In this document: one piece after another, positions 20,004 through 28,318 of the stretch
How the letters are laid out: the number at the start of each line of letters is the position of its first letter
Position numbering within the stretch: position 1 is the first letter of the stretch
NCBI RefSeq assembly: GCF_024704835.1
Contig: NZ_JAMXBE010000014.1
Location: forward strand, 109,691 to 173,690
Direction of reading: 5' to 3'
From: Parapedobacter tibetensis
Lineage (GTDB): Bacteria > Bacteroidota > Bacteroidia > Sphingobacteriales > Sphingobacteriaceae
Length of the DNA stretch: 64,000 bases
The notes under the pieces: model-generated
Database searches by the model: none
Told to the model about the DNA's origin: nothing
The model's input: only the letters and a program-made list of their open reading frames with translations
Program-made: the position numbers and the translations under genes

Positions 20004-20180
20004 CAAAAAACTTTTATTTAGGGAGTTATTATTTTATTTTGTTGCCCGGTTATCAACCTTATTGCATGTAATTATTCCTGAGGAGCGGAGCTTATTTTTC
20101 GCTCCCCAACCCCATCACTGGCGGTGTTACCGCCCTCCTACGATCGTTTTCAGGATGAGATTCGGGCGACGAAACATTTT

Positions 20181-20196
20181 TGGCATCAAGTTGGCA
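20181..20196 (+). promoter_or_regulatory. Possible sigma-54 promoter of the OmpA-family gene
   Basis: TGGCATCAAGTTGGCA has GG and GC separated by exactly 10 nt, as in -24/-12 promoters, and matches most of TGGCAC-N5-TTGCA. It predicts a start near 20207, just before the gene, and no TAnnTTTG promoter is visible there. It could also simply be a direct repeat of TTGGCA. Confidence 0.35.
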
Positions 20197-20237
20197 TAAC
20201 ATAAGGGAAAGAATAGAAAATGAAAGGAGAACATGTT

Positions 20238-21161
20238 ATGAAACGAATGCCAATATACGTAGGAATGGCCATCATGGCTATGGTATTGCTGTTGTCCGGA
20301 TGCGTGAGCAACAAGAAGTACCAGTCGCTGCAGGCAAGTTACGATGAAATGCGTAACAAGGAACAGGAGCTGAACAAGCGCTATCAGGATGCGCAGCAGC
20401 AACTTACTTCCGCGAATACCCAGGTGAAAAGCCTGGAAGACCAGATAGCTTCGGAGCGTGCCAACGTAAAAGCTTTGCAAGAAGCGCTTAACCAATGCCT
20501 TGCCTCAACCAATCAGGGGAACGTGAATATTTCCAAACTGGTAGACGAGATCAATGCTTCCAACCGATATATCCAGCACTTGGTAAATACCAAAAACAAA
20601 AGCGACTCACTCAATATGGTGTTGACCAACAGACTGACCCGTTCGCTGAGTCGGGAAGAGATGCAGGACGTAGATGTGCAGGTATTAAAAGGTGTGGTTT
20701 ATATCTCCCTTTCGGATAATATGCTGTATAAGTCCGGAAGTTATGAAATCTCCGAAAAGGCAGGGGAAACACTTAGCAAAATCGCCAAGATCATCATGGA
20801 TTATAAAGACTACGATGTGCTGGTGGAAGGTAATACGGACAATGTGCCTATTTCACAAACGAACATCCGCAACAACTGGGATTTAAGTGCATTGCGCGGT
20901 TCATCTGTTGTACAGGCCTTACAAAACGACTACGGTGTGAACCCCAAGCGCCTTACTGCGGGCGGACGAGGCGAATACAATCCAGTGGCCAGTAATGATA
21001 CGGAAAGCGGAAAAACACGTAACCGTCGTACCCAAATCATCATAACGCCGAAGCTTGACCAGTTCATGGAGCTGATCGACAAGGCGCCTGAAAACAGTGC
21101 CGCGCCGGATACGAGCTCGACACCTACCGATAGTACGTTGGTGCTCCCTATCCAACAATAA
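20238..21161 (+). CDS. OmpA-family lipoprotein with coiled-coil stalk
   Basis: 307 aa from the ATG at 20238, chosen because AAAGGAG lies 8 nt upstream; the in-frame ATG at 20220 would place that site inside the gene. A lipoprotein signal ends LLLSGC (lipidated Cys22). Residues about 27-135 form a Gln/Glu-rich coiled coil. The C-terminal OmpA/MotB peptidoglycan-binding domain shows VEGNTDNVPI, NWDLSALRGSSVV, GRGEYNPVASN and NRRTQIIITP. It should tether a membrane to peptidoglycan. A Pro/Ser/Thr tail closes the protein. It appears monocistronic and faces a hybrid histidine kinase gene. Confidence 0.9.
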   Translation: MKRMPIYVGMAIMAMVLLLSGCVSNKKYQSLQASYDEMRNKEQELNKRYQDAQQQLTSANTQVKSLEDQIASERANVKALQEALNQCLASTNQGNVNISKLVDEINASNRYIQHLVNTKNKSDSLNMVLTNRLTRSLSREEMQDVDVQVLKGVVYISLSDNMLYKSGSYEISEKAGETLSKIAKIIMDYKDYDVLVEGNTDNVPISQTNIRNNWDLSALRGSSVVQALQNDYGVNPKRLTAGGRGEYNPVASNDTESGKTRNRRTQIIITPKLDQFMELIDKAPENSAAPDTSSTPTDSTLVLPIQQ

Positions 21162-21222
21162 CGATAGGATTCTCTAAATTAATTTGATAGCGAAACCTCA
21201 TTGTTTTTTCAGCGTGTAAACC

Positions 21223-21245
21223 GATGAGGTTTCCCCTCATCTTTT
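21223..21245 (+). terminator. Terminator-like hairpin after the OmpA-family gene
   Basis: A 7-bp stem (GATGAGG at 21223-21229 with CCTCATC at 21235-21241) followed by TTTT. The left arm can instead pair with GAAACCTCAT at 21192-21201 to give a 10-bp stem, so two exclusive folds are possible. The region separates convergent genes. Confidence 0.5.
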
Positions 21246-21246
21246 C

Positions 21247-23394
21247 CTAAACTTCGTAATGTTTAAGGGCGCCGAGCAATGCTTTCACCAACTCGCTTTC
21301 CGTGAAGGGCTTTTCAATATAACCGTCAAAAGTAATCGCGTTTCCTTGTTCTTTCGGCTGGCCTAAGGTGGCGAAATCGGCTGATATGGCCAATATCTTG
21401 ACCTGTTGGTAATCTTGGCGGGATCGAATGTTTTGCAGCAATTGATCGCCTCGCATATCAGGCATGTTGATATCAGTAATGACAATATCAAAGGCATGCT
21501 GCTCCAACACTTGCAGCGCATCTTTCCCACTATTTACGGTATGGATACGCTTGAACCCTGTGAAAAACTGCTTCATGTAGAGAATGTTGATGGGATTGTC
21601 ATCCACGATCAGAATGCCCAGATCCTTGGAAAGATCCGAGAGCCTTGGTGTCCGTTGTTCACGTGCCTTCACCATGGTCTTTTCGAAGGGGATATCCATA
21701 TAAAAAGTCGATCCCTTACCAAGTTTACTTCTAAAATTGATCTTTCCGCCAAGCTCTTCAGCCATGACTTTTGAAATGTAAAGCCCTAAACCAAAACCAC
21801 CCGAATGGTTATTTACCGTGTAGTATTTCCGGAAGATTTGCCGTCTATATTGCTCGGAAATGCCTAACCCGGAATCCTCCACCTCAATATGGAGAGACTG
21901 CCAATCATTGGCCTTCAAAATGGATGCTCGGAAAACGATATCACCGCTATGAGAATATTTGATTGCGTTGCTGACAAAATTGGAAGCGATTTGCCTGACC
22001 CGGAATTCATTACTGAAAATGCCTAACTTGGGGTCGATATCGATTTCGGTTCTTATTTCCAAATCTTTAAGCTCCGCTTGGTTTTTATGAAGCGAAATGA
22101 CTTCCCGGCAAGTTCGTTCAGGTGAGAAAAAATCCATCACGATACTCCCTTTATTTGAGGTTTCAAGTTTGCTGAGACTTAAGATATCGTTGATGGTACT
22201 GCTGATCACATTGATGGAATAATAAGCCGAATCAACCAGCTTTTCATCCGGATTTTTTGAGGTTGTCCTGCTTTTGAGTAGGTCGATGATTCCCAATAGG
22301 GAATTGAGCGGCGTCCGTATCTCATGGCTGATGTTGGCCAACACGCTGGTCTTCTCTTCCGCAAGTTTGGATGCATAGTCTTTTTCTTGGTATAAGCGTC
22401 GCTCATAGGACGAGGCATACCGATCGTAATAAATCAAGGACAGTATCATCAAGAGCATAAGGGAAAGTGCAAAAATCAATTGGTTTCTGAATGTTCCTGC
22501 ATTTTTTCGGAAAAGCGCAAAATCAGTTTCCTCTGCAGCACGGAGCACCTTATTTTCCAATGATTTGATTTTGTACATATGGCTCTTAATATCTCCCAGT
22601 AGTTGCAAATTTCGGTTTATCAGCTGCCGTTCTTTTTGTTGGAGATCAGTAAATGCTACCTTGAGCGCATCATTGTTACTCCGCTTGGGACGTTTGGTTT
22701 TAAGTGCCCCGGAAGTCACCTTATTGGTTTGGATAACGGAAAGCTGATCAGTGTTGATGTGTTGTGCTTGTTGTCTGTTTACCACTATGGTATCATTCTT
22801 TGCGTTGAAAATCCGCTGGATTAGCCCTTGCTTTTCGCGTACAATGGTGTCGGCGGTTTTTTTGTAGAAGGTGTCCTGAAGGGACGTTCTCACGATAGAT
22901 TCAGGCTCGATAGTTTGGAAATGGGACGATACCGCTGAAAAATCTTGGATTTGTGTTAGCGAGTCTTGGGTGTGGAATACGAGATATTCCACATTTCTTT
23001 TAAGCGCTATAAATTCCAGGGAAATCTGATTGCGTTCACCCACATCAAAAACCTGTTTTGCCAATGGATTGTCAGCTAATGGCAGGGATGCTAAAGAATC
23101 AACCAGGTACTTAACGGAATCGAGTTTGGTCAGGTATTGATGGTAGCTGGCTGTATCAAAATCGACGGTATACATCCGAAAGCGATTTTCTGCCTCACTA
23201 AACATGGTGAGCAGGTGGTTCAAGCTTTCAGAGCCCATTTTTTCCAGTTGGTATGCATGGACAAGCCGTTTTTCGATTCCATCATATTGGCGGTGTTGAT
23301 AGATGAATATGCCTCCGATGATCAAGAACAACAAGATAAAGCTGACTAGCAATACCTTTCTAACAACCGGTGTGTTTTTTTTGTTTTTTGTCAT
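21247..23394 (-). CDS. Hybrid sensor histidine kinase / response regulator
   Basis: 715 aa. The first membrane helix (about 12-30) and the second (about 305-325) enclose a roughly 270-residue periplasmic, largely helical sensor region. A coiled linker leads to the HisKA domain with the phosphorylated His in NISHEIRTPLN (about H357). The ATPase domain shows NFVSNAIKYS, DSGLGIS and GFGLGLYISK. A C-terminal receiver carries VDDNPIN and the acceptor Asp in ITDINMPD (about D641). No output gene is adjacent, so phosphate must pass to a distant partner or the protein acts by itself. A perfect palindrome lies in its upstream region. Confidence 0.9.
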   Translation of the reverse strand: MTKNKKNTPVVRKVLLVSFILLFLIIGGIFIYQHRQYDGIEKRLVHAYQLEKMGSESLNHLLTMFSEAENRFRMYTVDFDTASYHQYLTKLDSVKYLVDSLASLPLADNPLAKQVFDVGERNQISLEFIALKRNVEYLVFHTQDSLTQIQDFSAVSSHFQTIEPESIVRTSLQDTFYKKTADTIVREKQGLIQRIFNAKNDTIVVNRQQAQHINTDQLSVIQTNKVTSGALKTKRPKRSNNDALKVAFTDLQQKERQLINRNLQLLGDIKSHMYKIKSLENKVLRAAEETDFALFRKNAGTFRNQLIFALSLMLLMILSLIYYDRYASSYERRLYQEKDYASKLAEEKTSVLANISHEIRTPLNSLLGIIDLLKSRTTSKNPDEKLVDSAYYSINVISSTINDILSLSKLETSNKGSIVMDFFSPERTCREVISLHKNQAELKDLEIRTEIDIDPKLGIFSNEFRVRQIASNFVSNAIKYSHSGDIVFRASILKANDWQSLHIEVEDSGLGISEQYRRQIFRKYYTVNNHSGGFGLGLYISKVMAEELGGKINFRSKLGKGSTFYMDIPFEKTMVKAREQRTPRLSDLSKDLGILIVDDNPINILYMKQFFTGFKRIHTVNSGKDALQVLEQHAFDIVITDINMPDMRGDQLLQNIRSRQDYQQVKILAISADFATLGQPKEQGNAITFDGYIEKPFTESELVKALLGALKHYEV

Positions 23395-23471
23395 TATAGT
23401 TGATAACGGCCTTTTGATGACAGTTGGGAATGATTGTTCTTATATAGCTATACAAAAGTGTGCCAAATTTT

Positions 23472-23486
23472 ACAATTGACAATTGT
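23472..23486. promoter_or_regulatory. Palindrome upstream of the hybrid kinase gene
   Basis: ACAATTG-A-CAATTGT, perfect 7-bp arms around one base, about 78 nt before the start of the hybrid kinase. On the minus strand AAATTTGG follows at once, resembling a -7 element. The geometry suits binding by a dimeric regulator. Confidence 0.35.
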
Positions 23487-23554
23487 ATTTTACTAGAACG
23501 ACCACTGAAAGGACCATAAAAGTGATTGCGACCTTTCGGTTTCTTTTACGCTTT

Positions 23555-24514
23555 TCAAGCTTTAAAAGCATTGAATGTACGGGGGCGTACAATCTTTATG
23601 CTTTGCTTGGAGAGTGCAATACTGGCATTCAGCTCAAAACCGACCAATAAAATCAAGGAGTTTAAATACAACCAGATCATGATGACAATCAAGGTGCCAA
23701 TCGAACCATAAAGCTTATTATATGCACCGAAATGATTAATGTAATAGGCAAATCCCGAGAAGGTAAGTACAGCCAAAATGGTAGCTAACATCGCTCCGGG
23801 ACTGAAAAACTTCCACTTCCGTGACGATGCAGGGCCAAATTTATAGAGTATGCTGACCGTCAAAAAATAGATGCCGAACAGGATAAGCCATCGGGAGGAC
23901 GTGACGATAAAACGCCAGAATGCTGCGTTTACTTGGATGTTTTCCTTCAAGTATCCGATGACGTAGCCAGCCACCGAGAAGACCGTCATCCCCACAGCCA
24001 AAGCCATGATGATCATCAACGTCAAGCCGATCGCCACGAGCCGTTGGCGGCCCCAACTGCGGCTTTCCACAACAAGAGAGGCTTTATTGAAGGCGAGCAT
24101 CAAGGAACTCACCCCATTGGTGGCGAAGAATGTGGCCAAAATAAAACCGACGGACAGCAAGCCACTATTTTGGTTTTTGATGATGTCCTCAAGTGTAGAC
24201 TCCACGGTTAAGAAGGCATTTTCGGGCATCACCATCTCCATGAAATCGAGCAGTTGCTCCTGGAAATTTTCAATAGGGATGTATGGTATCAGCGTAAATA
24301 AAAAGATGATACCTGGAAAAATCGCGAGCATGAAATTATAAGCCAGTGAAGAGGCTTTATTGAGAATGGATTCACGGGCAATTTCCTGGAAAAAAAAAGT
24401 GGCCACCGTGTATAATGGCAATGAACCAAAACCGGGTAGTACAGCAACCTTGGTCCATTCCATGAATAGGTGATACGGTTTGAATTTCAGTAATAAGCGG
24501 TGTAGCCAGTTCAT
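23555..24514 (-). CDS. YihY/BrkB-family inner-membrane protein
   Basis: 319 aa with about six membrane helices. Family marks include ASSLAYNFMLAIFPGIIFLF near residue 55, ATFFATNGVSSLMLAFNK near 135, and GSIGTLIVIMIWLYLNSLILLVGFE-like helix near 285. The family (once mislabelled ribonuclease BN) has no agreed biochemical function. The start is 3 nt from the stop of the thioesterase gene, so it is the last gene of the mltG-thioesterase-yihY operon. The C-terminal tail is basic, as expected for a cytoplasmic end. Confidence 0.85.
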   Translation of the reverse strand: MNWLHRLLLKFKPYHLFMEWTKVAVLPGFGSLPLYTVATFFFQEIARESILNKASSLAYNFMLAIFPGIIFLFTLIPYIPIENFQEQLLDFMEMVMPENAFLTVESTLEDIIKNQNSGLLSVGFILATFFATNGVSSLMLAFNKASLVVESRSWGRQRLVAIGLTLMIIMALAVGMTVFSVAGYVIGYLKENIQVNAAFWRFIVTSSRWLILFGIYFLTVSILYKFGPASSRKWKFFSPGAMLATILAVLTFSGFAYYINHFGAYNKLYGSIGTLIVIMIWLYLNSLILLVGFELNASIALSKQSIKIVRPRTFNAFKA

Positions 24515-24517
24515 TGC

Positions 24518-24925
24518 TTAGTCAAAATACCTTTGCAACCGATCCATGAAATAATCAGGGGGCATGCAAGGCTTATTCCGTTTCATGTCTATAAATACCA
24601 GCTTGGTATCTCCTGTGTTGATTAAGTCGCCATCCGAATTAAACAACTCATATTCAAACTGGATTTTAATGCTGGGCTTTTTCTTCAGATATACCTTCAC
24701 GGTTATTTCTTCGTCATACCTTGCCGGTTTCAGGAACTTGGAATGGAGCTCCATCACGGGCATCATAATGCCTCCCGCTTCAAACGATTTATATGACAAG
24801 CCTAAGCTGCGTAACATTTCTGCCCGGCCCACTTCATAATACGCAGCATAATTGCCGTAGTAAACATATCCCATTTGATCGGTTTCTGCATAGCGAACCC
24901 TCACTTTTGTTTCAAAGATAAACAT
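24518..24925 (-). CDS. YbgC/FadM-type acyl-CoA thioesterase (hotdog fold)
   Basis: 135 aa. The catalytic motif AETDQMGYVYYGNY (Asp16) and the following YYEVGRAEMLR are diagnostic of the 4-hydroxybenzoyl-CoA thioesterase-like family. It hydrolyses acyl-CoA thioesters in the cytoplasm; the acyl chain cannot be predicted. Its ATG overlaps the mltG stop codon (TAATG), so translation is coupled to mltG, and yihY follows 3 nt after its end. The link to cell-wall genes may reflect envelope lipid upkeep. Confidence 0.9.
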   Translation of the reverse strand: MFIFETKVRVRYAETDQMGYVYYGNYAAYYEVGRAEMLRSLGLSYKSFEAGGIMMPVMELHSKFLKPARYDEEITVKVYLKKKPSIKIQFEYELFNSDGDLINTGDTKLVFIDMKRNKPCMPPDYFMDRLQRYFD

Positions 24926-25971
24926 TAACGCTTGATGTTTCGTTCGTTTAAGGCTTGCTGGAATTTACGCGCATTGACACCATGTTCGGCCTGTGTAACC
25001 GCAAAATTATGATATCCTGAAAAATCATCCTTTGCGCACATGTATAAATAGTTGTGCTGTTGATGGTTCAATACCGCATCAATAGACGCAATGCTGGGTA
25101 GCATGATGGGGCCGGGCGGGAGTCCCCTGTACAAATAGGTGTTGTATGGTGAATCTGTGCGCAAATGGCGGTACAGCACACGCCTGATCGTGAAATCATT
25201 GTTGGCAAAAATCACGGTCGGGTCGGCTTGTAACAACATGCTTTTCCGTAACCTATTGATGTATAACCCAGCAATGGTAGGCATTTCGTCAACGTGCAAC
25301 GCCTCACCTTTTACGATAGATGCCAGTACACTGACTTCCTGATAGTTAAGCTGCAAGTCTGTCGCTTTTTGCTTGCGTTGATCATTCCAAAACTTTTCGT
25401 ATTCCTGATGCATCCGTTCGATAAAGCCTTCCGGGGTGGTGTTCCAGTAAAATTCATAAGTGTTAGGGATGAACATGCTGAAGAAATTTTCTCCCTCGAA
25501 TCCATATCGCGAAGCAAGGCTGTCATCATTCAACAGGTTGATGAACGCAATGGAATCAGGTTCGAGCTGGTTGGCAAGCAGTGCGGCCAAATTTTCCTTG
25601 AGTCGGATATTTTCGAACCGGAGTTTGACGGGGTCCTGAAAACCACCCCCCAACTTATTGATGAGTGTCCGGTTGTTCATCCCGGGTTCCAATTTGTACT
25701 TTCCGGCTTTAACCCGGTTTGGGAAATCCATCTTATTGGCTGCCCAACGGAAGGAAGTCGTATCGTCAACAAGATGCAATTCACCGATGTTGGTCATCAC
25801 ATCCTCAAAATCCCAATGTGAGTAAATATAGAGGTACTCCTCTTCCGACGTAACATTGGGATTGAAAAAACCTTTGTAGTATCTATAGGCGATTACCCCG
25901 CCCACCATGACCGCCAAAAGGGCAAGGCCTAGGAAGATTTTGATGTAAAGTCTTTTCTTCTTTTTTTTCAT
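24925..25971 (-). CDS. mltG: Endolytic murein transglycosylase MltG
   Basis: 348 aa from the ATG at 25971, where a Lys-rich start precedes one membrane helix (about 9-28); an in-frame extension to 26037 is unlikely. A LysM-like subdomain leads to the YceG catalytic domain with LASIVKGEA, INRLRKSMLLQADPTVI and LPPGPIMLPS. MltG cuts nascent glycan strands next to the inner membrane and sets chain length. Compared with the common EKET motif the first Glu is Lys here, but the second Glu, which aligns with the catalytic acid, is kept. It heads a three-gene operon and is followed downstream by the overlapping thioesterase. Confidence 0.92.
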   Translation of the reverse strand: MKKKKKRLYIKIFLGLALLAVMVGGVIAYRYYKGFFNPNVTSEEEYLYIYSHWDFEDVMTNIGELHLVDDTTSFRWAANKMDFPNRVKAGKYKLEPGMNNRTLINKLGGGFQDPVKLRFENIRLKENLAALLANQLEPDSIAFINLLNDDSLASRYGFEGENFFSMFIPNTYEFYWNTTPEGFIERMHQEYEKFWNDQRKQKATDLQLNYQEVSVLASIVKGEALHVDEMPTIAGLYINRLRKSMLLQADPTVIFANNDFTIRRVLYRHLRTDSPYNTYLYRGLPPGPIMLPSIASIDAVLNHQQHNYLYMCAKDDFSGYHNFAVTQAEHGVNARKFQQALNERNIKR

Positions 25972-25977
25972 CTGTAT

Positions 25978-26050
25978 ATAATTTGTTTTTAACGGTGATG
26001 AAGCTATCAGATTTTTCACTATTGTTTCTGTTTTCAACGGTGTTCAAGAA
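25978..26050. repeat. Dispersed noncoding element, copy 1
   Basis: About 73 nt beginning ATAATTTG and ending GTTCAAGAA. It aligns along its length with 63794-63871 through shared blocks (ATAATTTG, TTTTTAA, ATGAAGCT, ATTTTTCACT, TGTTTTCA, CGG, GTTCAAGAA); differences within the blocks are all transitions. It sits in the leader of mltG, 6 nt upstream of that start. Inside copy 1 the word AACGGTG occurs twice. No hairpin or open frame is shared by the copies. Confidence 0.6.
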
Positions 26051-26166
26051 GGCTTGAGCCGTTTATTCATTCCCCTGTGTGGTTAAATAAATCATGATGG
26101 TTCCATTTTAACCGTTTTTGATATGTACCGCTGTCTTTCAAGTCATCACCTCCCGGTAGCAACAAC

Positions 26167-26928
26167 CTATTCTTCGTTGGCGAGCGCGATATTTACACGG
26201 GTACCAATACTGACTTTGGCATCCTCCGGTGTAGGTGTTTGTGAAACCACCACAGTGCTAAGGCTATCTGTCACCGGCCCCATATAATTGACCGATCCCA
26301 AGGTCAATGAGGCTCCTTGGAGCGCAAAGCGTACTTCAGTCAAGGTAAGTCCGGTCAAATCAGGTATCTGTACTTCATTTGCGCCTCTACCATCACCCAA
26401 TACGAGGTCCACGATCGAACCTTTGGGGATCGGGCGGCCTGCATTGAGTCGTTCGCCACCGAATTTCACATCCAATACCATATCGCGTGCGATATCCGGA
26501 ATATAAGTAGTGTCACCCAATTTGAGGCCATAGCTACCCAATGTGGCCCGTGCCTCCACAAAAGTTTTCTCAACCAAATCTGGAAAGGCCACTTCGGGCG
26601 CATTGCGGGTGATGATGGTGAGATAAAGTGTCCGGTTTTTTTTCACCTTGGTATTGGGATCCGGATCCTGTTCGATAACCAACCCCGGTCGTGCGTCCAT
26701 TTGATACACGGAGTCCAGGTTATATTCAAAGCCTTGGGATTGCAGTTTCTTTATGGCTTCATCAACAAGGATTCCTTTAAGTTCAGGAACGAGTACGGAT
26801 TCGTTGTGGCGTGTGTATTGGCGGAGGCTGAAAAAAATGATCAGAAAGAAGACGGTCAAGCCGATAAGTGCACCAATAAGATTTTTTCTGAATGTTTCTG
26901 TCTTAAGGTATTGGAAAAATTTCACCAT
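26167..26928 (-). CDS. Membrane-anchored PASTA-repeat protein
   Basis: 253 aa from the ATG at 26928 (MVKFFQYLKT). One membrane helix (about 16-37) is followed by three PASTA repeats (about 45-110, 113-183 and 187-250), each opening with a V/I-P-D/E-L-type start and containing the VxxQxP-like turn (VIEQDPDPNT, VVSQTPTP). PASTA repeats bind muropeptides or beta-lactam-like structures, but no kinase domain is present. It is divergent from ddl, a D-Ala-D-Ala supplier, and near mltG, so the context is peptidoglycan synthesis. The 5' extension to 26961 lacks family support. Confidence 0.88.
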   Translation of the reverse strand: MVKFFQYLKTETFRKNLIGALIGLTVFFLIIFFSLRQYTRHNESVLVPELKGILVDEAIKKLQSQGFEYNLDSVYQMDARPGLVIEQDPDPNTKVKKNRTLYLTIITRNAPEVAFPDLVEKTFVEARATLGSYGLKLGDTTYIPDIARDMVLDVKFGGERLNAGRPIPKGSIVDLVLGDGRGANEVQIPDLTGLTLTEVRFALQGASLTLGSVNYMGPVTDSLSTVVVSQTPTPEDAKVSIGTRVNIALANEE

Positions 26929-27027
26929 GTTGGATCGTGTAATGTAGGCACTATGCACCATTTAGCACATTGTTCAGCGCTATTCATGCCACAGTTTATG
27001 CCTTGTAAATAAAACGAAATATACGGA

Positions 27028-27059
27028 GCAAAATTATTCGTTTTTCTGTGCATAGCAAA
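27028..27059 (-). promoter_or_regulatory. Promoter of the PASTA gene
   Basis: On the minus strand TTTG (27059-27056), a 19-nt spacer, then TAATTTTG (27036-27029), followed by C. It matches the consensus and lies about 100 nt upstream of the start. Confidence 0.62.
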
Positions 27060-27093
27060 TTATATTTAATCTATAACTTGCTTTGTATGCTAC

Positions 27094-27124
27094 TTGCATA
27101 TCAAAACAAGTTTATCTAAGTTTG
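27094..27124 (+). promoter_or_regulatory. Promoter of ddl
   Basis: TTG at 27094-27096, a 20-nt spacer and TAAGTTTG at 27117-27124, followed by CGC. The ATG at 27143 is 18 nt beyond the -7. It is divergent from the PASTA promoter with about 35 nt between the two -33 regions. Confidence 0.7.
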
Positions 27125-27142
27125 CGCAACTTAACGTAGCCC

Positions 27143-28144
27143 ATGAACGCAAAAATAGCATTAATTACTGGGGGATATACCGCCGAATCCGAAGTTTCGT
27201 TGAAAAGTGCACAATTCGTGTACCAACAGTTGGATAAATCTACGTACGATGTTTATCAAATCGTCGTCACACTGGATAGCTGGTTCCATATTGCAGCGGA
27301 TGGTGTCAAGCACAAGATCAACCGGGATAATTTCACGCTTGAATTGGATAACCAGACCATCCACTTTGATTTAGCCTTTATCATCTTGCATGGGTCTCCG
27401 GGTGAAGATGGCCGTTTGCAAGGGTATTTTGACATGGTGGGGCTGCCTTATACTTCATGTGATGCCCTTACCTCGGCGTTGACGATGAACAAGGCTTATA
27501 CTAAGGCTGTGTTGGCCGGTATCCCTGATCTGCACCTTGCCAAATCGGTTCAGGTATTCGATGCCCAGCGTGAAGAGGCTGTAGATATGGTGCGCCGTGA
27601 GCTGTCGTTACCTTATTTCGTGAAGCCTAATGCGGGTGGAAGCAGTATAGGGATGACTAAGGTAAAGGACGATGGCGAGTTGGCTGAAGCCATCGAAAAG
27701 GCATTTAATGCCGAAAATACAGGCAAACAGGTTATTGTTGAGGAATTTGTGGAAGGCAGGGAGTTTTCTATAGGGGTATACCGGCGTATGGATGGATTAT
27801 TCGTATTGCCCGCATCCGAAGTGATTACTGAACGGGAATTTTTCGATTTTGAGGCTAAGTATGTGCCTGGCCTGACCAATGAAGTCACCCCAGCTGCCTT
27901 GACACTGGAACAACGATCGAGGGTGGAAAAGCTGGTGAAAGCCATCTATATCCGTCTTAACTGTAAGGGAATGGTGCGTGTCGATTTCTTCCTTGAACGG
28001 GAAACGGACAAATTCTATTTTATTGAAATCAACACCATTCCCGGCCAGACGGCGCAAAGTTTTATTCCGCAGCAGGTCCGGGCAGCAGGAATGACGGAAA
28101 CCGAATTCTATGGTGAATTAATCGAACAGGCGTTAAAAGCATAA
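27143..28144 (+). CDS. ddl: D-alanine--D-alanine ligase
   Basis: 333 aa, an ATP-grasp enzyme joining two D-Ala for peptidoglycan precursors. The N-terminal GGYTAESEVSLKSA, the ATP-binding KPNAGGSSIGMTKV, the EEFVEGREFSIGV strand and the metal-binding EINTIPGQT near the C-terminus are all present. The usual GGxSxExxVS motif is slightly altered at the start (GGYTAESEVS), as in other Bacteroidota. It is divergent from a PASTA protein and part of a cell-wall block with mltG. Confidence 0.95.
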   Translation: MNAKIALITGGYTAESEVSLKSAQFVYQQLDKSTYDVYQIVVTLDSWFHIAADGVKHKINRDNFTLELDNQTIHFDLAFIILHGSPGEDGRLQGYFDMVGLPYTSCDALTSALTMNKAYTKAVLAGIPDLHLAKSVQVFDAQREEAVDMVRRELSLPYFVKPNAGGSSIGMTKVKDDGELAEAIEKAFNAENTGKQVIVEEFVEGREFSIGVYRRMDGLFVLPASEVITEREFFDFEAKYVPGLTNEVTPAALTLEQRSRVEKLVKAIYIRLNCKGMVRVDFFLERETDKFYFIEINTIPGQTAQSFIPQQVRAAGMTETEFYGELIEQALKA

Positions 28145-28181
28145 GCTCAAAAAAAGTTTTTTTATTTTTTTTCATTTTTAT

Positions 28182-28213
28182 TTTGCTATTTTTCCTTAGG
28201 GTTTCTATTTTTA
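28182..28213 (+). promoter_or_regulatory. Promoter of the M48 peptidase gene
   Basis: TTTG at 28182-28185, a 20-nt spacer and TATTTTTA at 28206-28213. This predicts a leader of about 100 nt before the ATG at 28319. The sequence just upstream of it is T-rich. Confidence 0.5.
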
Positions 28214-28318
28214 TCGCCGATAACGATTTGCCACTTCCCTAAGTTGAACAGGTAGGTGATAAGTCTAACCACTTATAGGAACCTATACATTCGATAAATA
28301 TAAGGGAAGGTAGAAAAT

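Noticed and set aside
23490..23530. Terminator for yihY
   Set aside because: Only a 6-bp stem (GAAAGG with CCTTTC) with a long loop and no T run on the yihY strand.
25294..25821. 175-codon open frame on the plus strand inside mltG
   Set aside because: It is antisense to the conserved YceG domain and has no promoter or recognisable motif.
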